Shown here in pieces: positions 61,837-64,000 of a stretch of 64,000 nucleotides of DNA. A model generated the notes under the pieces. That model worked only from the letters and a program-made list of their open reading frames with translations, was not told the DNA's origin and searched no databases. Location: positions 55,946 through 119,945 of the forward strand of contig JAWVYO010000001.1 of assembly GCA_033722675.1 (NCBI GenBank), given 5' to 3'. This DNA is from DATHYU01 sp033722675 (GTDB taxonomy: Bacteria > Actinomycetota > Acidimicrobiia > Spongiisociales > UBA11373). Made by a program: the position numbers and the translations under genes. Positions within the stretch are counted from its first letter, which is position 1. The number at the start of each line of letters is the position of its first letter.

Positions 61837-62382
61837 ATGGCCCGATACAAGGCCGGTCTCGAGACCCGACGGCGCATCCTGGCGGCGACCCGCGACGCCC
61901 TGGCCGAGCACGGCCCCGACGGGACCACGCTGAAGGTGATCTGCGATCGGGCCGGGGTGCAGCCCGGTTCGTTCTACAACCTGTTCCCCTCGAAGGAAGA
62001 GGCGATCCTGACGGTGGTCCGCGAGGCCATCGAAGCGGTCGACCCCCACCCGGACGGCGTCGGCGTCGACACCCCCGACGAGCTCGTCGAGGCCTACGTG
62101 ACATTCCTGGAACACCAGCCCCTGCTCGCCCGCGTCTACCTCCAGATCGCGCTCACGGGTGCCGTCGCCGACGGGCACGTGCTCGGACGCATCCGTCGGC
62201 ACCGGGAACGCCGCGTGGAACGATTCACCGACGCCATCGCACGCGCCGAGGGCCTCACGGACCGCAGCGAGGCCGAACGCAGGGCCGTGATGCTCCTCGC
62301 CACCCTCGACGGACTGGCGGTGGCCACCTTCCTCGACCCCAGCCTCGACGTCCGCAAGCGCGCGGCGGGGCTCCTCGACTGA
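61837..62382 (+). CDS. TetR-family transcriptional regulator
   Basis: This 181-residue repressor has the TetR helix-turn-helix at residues about 10-55: 'TRRRILAATRDALAEHG', 'LKVICDRAGVQPGSFYNLFPSKEEAI'. The rest is the helical ligand-binding domain. It is divergent from the FadE5-like gene and the intervening palindromes are probably its binding sites, so the expected ligand is an acyl-CoA or fatty acid. It ends 6 bp before the convergent M20 peptidase stop. Confidence 0.93.
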   Translation: MARYKAGLETRRRILAATRDALAEHGPDGTTLKVICDRAGVQPGSFYNLFPSKEEAILTVVREAIEAVDPHPDGVGVDTPDELVEAYVTFLEHQPLLARVYLQIALTGAVADGHVLGRIRRHRERRVERFTDAIARAEGLTDRSEAERRAVMLLATLDGLAVATFLDPSLDVRKRAAGLLD

Positions 62383-62388
62383 CCGCCC

Positions 62389-63843
62389 TCAGACCCCGCA
62401 GGCCCGGCGGATGAGCCCCTCGTAGAAGGCCAGGGCGCGCGGTGCGTCGGCGACCCGGATCCGCTCCCCGGTGCCGTGGATCCGCCCCAGGTCGTCGGGG
62501 GTGAAGGTGAACGGGCTGAACCGGTACACCCCGCCCTCGGCCAGCCGGACGAAATGCCGGGAGTCCGTGGCACCGGTGAGGATCCACGGTGCGTCGGCCA
62601 CGCCGAACACCTCCGCCGCGGTCTCGGCGATCATCCGATACCCCACGGAGTCCGCAGGCGACAGCGGCGGCGGATCCGACCGGAAACCCTCGTCCAGGAC
62701 CCCCACCTCGGCGACCTCGCCCACCGCCGCGGCGGCGTGGGCGACCACGTCCTCGATCGTGTCCCCGGGCATGATGCGAACGTTGACGACGGCCGTGGCC
62801 TCCTGCGGCAGCACGTTCACCTTCACCCCACCCCGCACCATCGTCGGCGCCATCGTCGTCCGGATGAGGGCGTTGGAGGTCGGCCGCTCCGACAGCCGCC
62901 GCTCGAGCAGTGCCGAGAACCACCCCGGCCGCCGGAGGACGAGGCGCTGCGCCAGGGGCATGACCCGGCCCAGGGCCCGCAGCAGGGGGCGCTGGACGCC
63001 GAGGTGCGCCGGCATCGGGGACGCCTCGATGCGCCGGATCGCCTCGGCGACCCGGCCGATGGCGGTCGACGACGGCGGCGCGGAGGAGTGCCCGCCGTCG
63101 CCGGTCGCCGTGAGCGAGAGGTTCACGTACCCCTTCTCCCCGACGCCCACGAGCGCCACGGGAGCCTTCGCACCGGGCAGCAGGTCCTCGCCGACCGCAC
63201 CGCCCTCGTCGAGGACGAAGTCGATGGGTACGGCACGCTCCTCGAGCAGGCCGGCGATCGCGGCGGCGCCCTCCGACCCGCCGATCTCCTCGTCGTCGCC
63301 GAAGACGAGCAGCAGCGTCACCTGCGGTTCGAACCCCTCGGCCAGCAGCGACTCGACCGACTCCAGGATCCCGATGAGGGCGCCCTTGTCGTCCGCCGCA
63401 CCCCTCCCCCAGAGGTAGCCGTCGGCGATCTCCCCCGAGAACGGCGCCCGCTCCCAGGCTTCCGATGTCCCCGCCTCGACGGGAACGACGTCCTGGTGGG
63501 CCATGAGGACGACGGCGGGCGCCGTCGGATCCGCACCCACCCAGGTGTACAGCAGCGCATGACCGGCCACGACCTCCCGCCGCAGTCGCTCGTGCACCAG
63601 GGGATAGGTGGCCTGGAGGAAGGCGGCGAAGCGGTCGAACTCGTCGGTCTCGATCCTGGAGCGGTCCTCGTAACTGACCGTGCGGATGCGAACCGCCTCG
63701 GCGAGGTGCTCGAGGAACGCAGCCCCGTCCGACGCCTCCTCGCCCGCGCCCCGGCGACGCCGCCGCCCCGCGACGACCGCCGCCGCGGCCACCGACCCCA
63801 CACCGGCCACGATCCCACCGACCGCCTTCGTCCTGTCGTCCAT
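62389..63843 (-). CDS. M20-family metallopeptidase, membrane-anchored
   Basis: This 484-residue enzyme of the M20 family (carboxypeptidase PM20D1/CPS1-like) has an N-terminal helix (about 5-26) followed by Arg residues, suggesting anchoring. Metal ligands and catalytic residues appear in 'VLMAHQDVVPV' (His and Asp), 'GRGAADDKG' (Asp), 'FGDDEEIGG' (catalytic and metal Glu), 'VLDEGG' (Asp) and a late His in 'IHGTGERI'. The lid domain is present. It should hydrolyse N-acyl amino acids or dipeptides. The second copy of the structured repeat lies directly upstream. Confidence 0.92.
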   Translation of the reverse strand: MDDRTKAVGGIVAGVGSVAAAAVVAGRRRRRGAGEEASDGAAFLEHLAEAVRIRTVSYEDRSRIETDEFDRFAAFLQATYPLVHERLRREVVAGHALLYTWVGADPTAPAVVLMAHQDVVPVEAGTSEAWERAPFSGEIADGYLWGRGAADDKGALIGILESVESLLAEGFEPQVTLLLVFGDDEEIGGSEGAAAIAGLLEERAVPIDFVLDEGGAVGEDLLPGAKAPVALVGVGEKGYVNLSLTATGDGGHSSAPPSSTAIGRVAEAIRRIEASPMPAHLGVQRPLLRALGRVMPLAQRLVLRRPGWFSALLERRLSERPTSNALIRTTMAPTMVRGGVKVNVLPQEATAVVNVRIMPGDTIEDVVAHAAAAVGEVAEVGVLDEGFRSDPPPLSPADSVGYRMIAETAAEVFGVADAPWILTGATDSRHFVRLAEGGVYRFSPFTFTPDDLGRIHGTGERIRVADAPRALAFYEGLIRRACGV

Positions 63844-63894
63844 GCATCGAATGGTATTTCGTCCCGCTCCGCTCGGGGCGTTCCCTGCTCCTTC

Positions 63895-63969
63895 CCCGGG
63901 CCGACTTCGGCGGCTCCGCCGCCGAACAGACGCCGGTCGGCCCTCCTCCGGAAGCGGGGCCCCAACCCC
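63895..63969 (-). repeat. Dispersed structured repeat, copy B
   Basis: This is the inverted second copy of the element at 47908-47984. The structured part at 63898-63943 has identical stems and the identical 9-nt bulge, while the loop is GGA instead of GTCA when read on the minus strand, and the linker to GGGGTTGGGGCCCC (63956-63969 complemented) is one base shorter. A further match, GACTCGGCCT, lies at the very end of the window (63991-64000, complemented). It sits about 50 bp upstream of the M20 peptidase start. Confidence 0.75.
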
Positions 63970-64000
63970 GCTCCGGCCGTACGTCCACGCAGGCCGAGTC

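Overview
This is about 64 kb of very GC-rich, gene-dense chromosomal DNA. It most likely comes from an uncultured or little-studied actinobacterium, and Acidimicrobiia is my best guess. The inference rests on GC content, frequent GTG starts and 4-bp ATGA/GTGA gene overlaps, and actinobacterial protein types: a fused 2-oxoglutarate dehydrogenase E1/E2 protein (Kgd), a WS/DGAT acyltransferase with a Lys-rich tail, a FadE5-like acyl-CoA dehydrogenase, an EtfD-like membrane iron-sulfur reductase, and a fused isobutyryl-CoA mutase. I see no rRNA, tRNA, insertion sequence, prophage or CRISPR array.

Layout: 0-6 kb holds a PQQ-propeller protein, a minus-strand operon (WS/DGAT, orphan NuoF-like flavoprotein, S41-like lipoprotein) and an AlkA-like glycosylase. 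6-10.5 kb holds a Ca/Na antiporter, a divergent marR/yceI pair with two matched operators, a membrane protein, an MBL hydrolase and an alpha/beta hydrolase. 10.5-18.5 kb holds an SDR, a GH13 enzyme, DoxX, SRAP, heme A synthase and the IcmF mutase. 18.5-24.3 kb holds an Fe3+/thiamine-type ABC importer led by a DUF6390-like gene, then a malic enzyme. 24.4-34.4 kb holds a redoxin-like lipoprotein, MscS, a crotonase, a LolD/MacB-type ABC exporter with DUF4342, a DUF547 protein, small membrane proteins, an orphan DNA methyltransferase and prephenate dehydratase. 34.5-43.2 kb holds kgd, a DUF218 protein, a zinc-ribbon protein and an unusual FtsX-type permease with two different ATPases. 43.2-48.7 kb holds the EtfD-like protein, an alcohol dehydrogenase/enolase-superfamily pair and PspA. 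48.8-55.4 kb holds proC-PRODH-TPM, a CNNM/CBS protein, a VOC protein and a penicillin-binding protein. 55.4-58.1 kb holds a SAM-I riboswitch controlling metY-metX. 58.1-64 kb holds GNAT, a membrane EEP hydrolase, a FadE5-like dehydrogenase with a divergent TetR, and an M20 peptidase.

Three sequence-level signals stand out. First, a repeated element occurs twice in opposite orientation (about 47908-47984 and 63895-63969) and folds into a conserved stem/9-nt bulge/stem with different terminal loops. Second, at least sixteen genes have a TAnnnT-like hexamer only 6-8 nt before the start codon, the signature of leaderless transcripts. Third, two regulator/target pairs have operators that can be read directly: marR/yceI, and tetR/fadE5-like. 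A perfect DnaA box also lies in the promoter of the orphan methyltransferase.

Metabolically the window points to an aerobic organism that oxidises fatty acids and branched acyl-CoAs (FadE, EtfD, IcmF, crotonase, MBL), makes storage lipids (WS/DGAT) and has a respiratory chain with heme A. It makes methionine by direct sulfhydrylation under SAM control.
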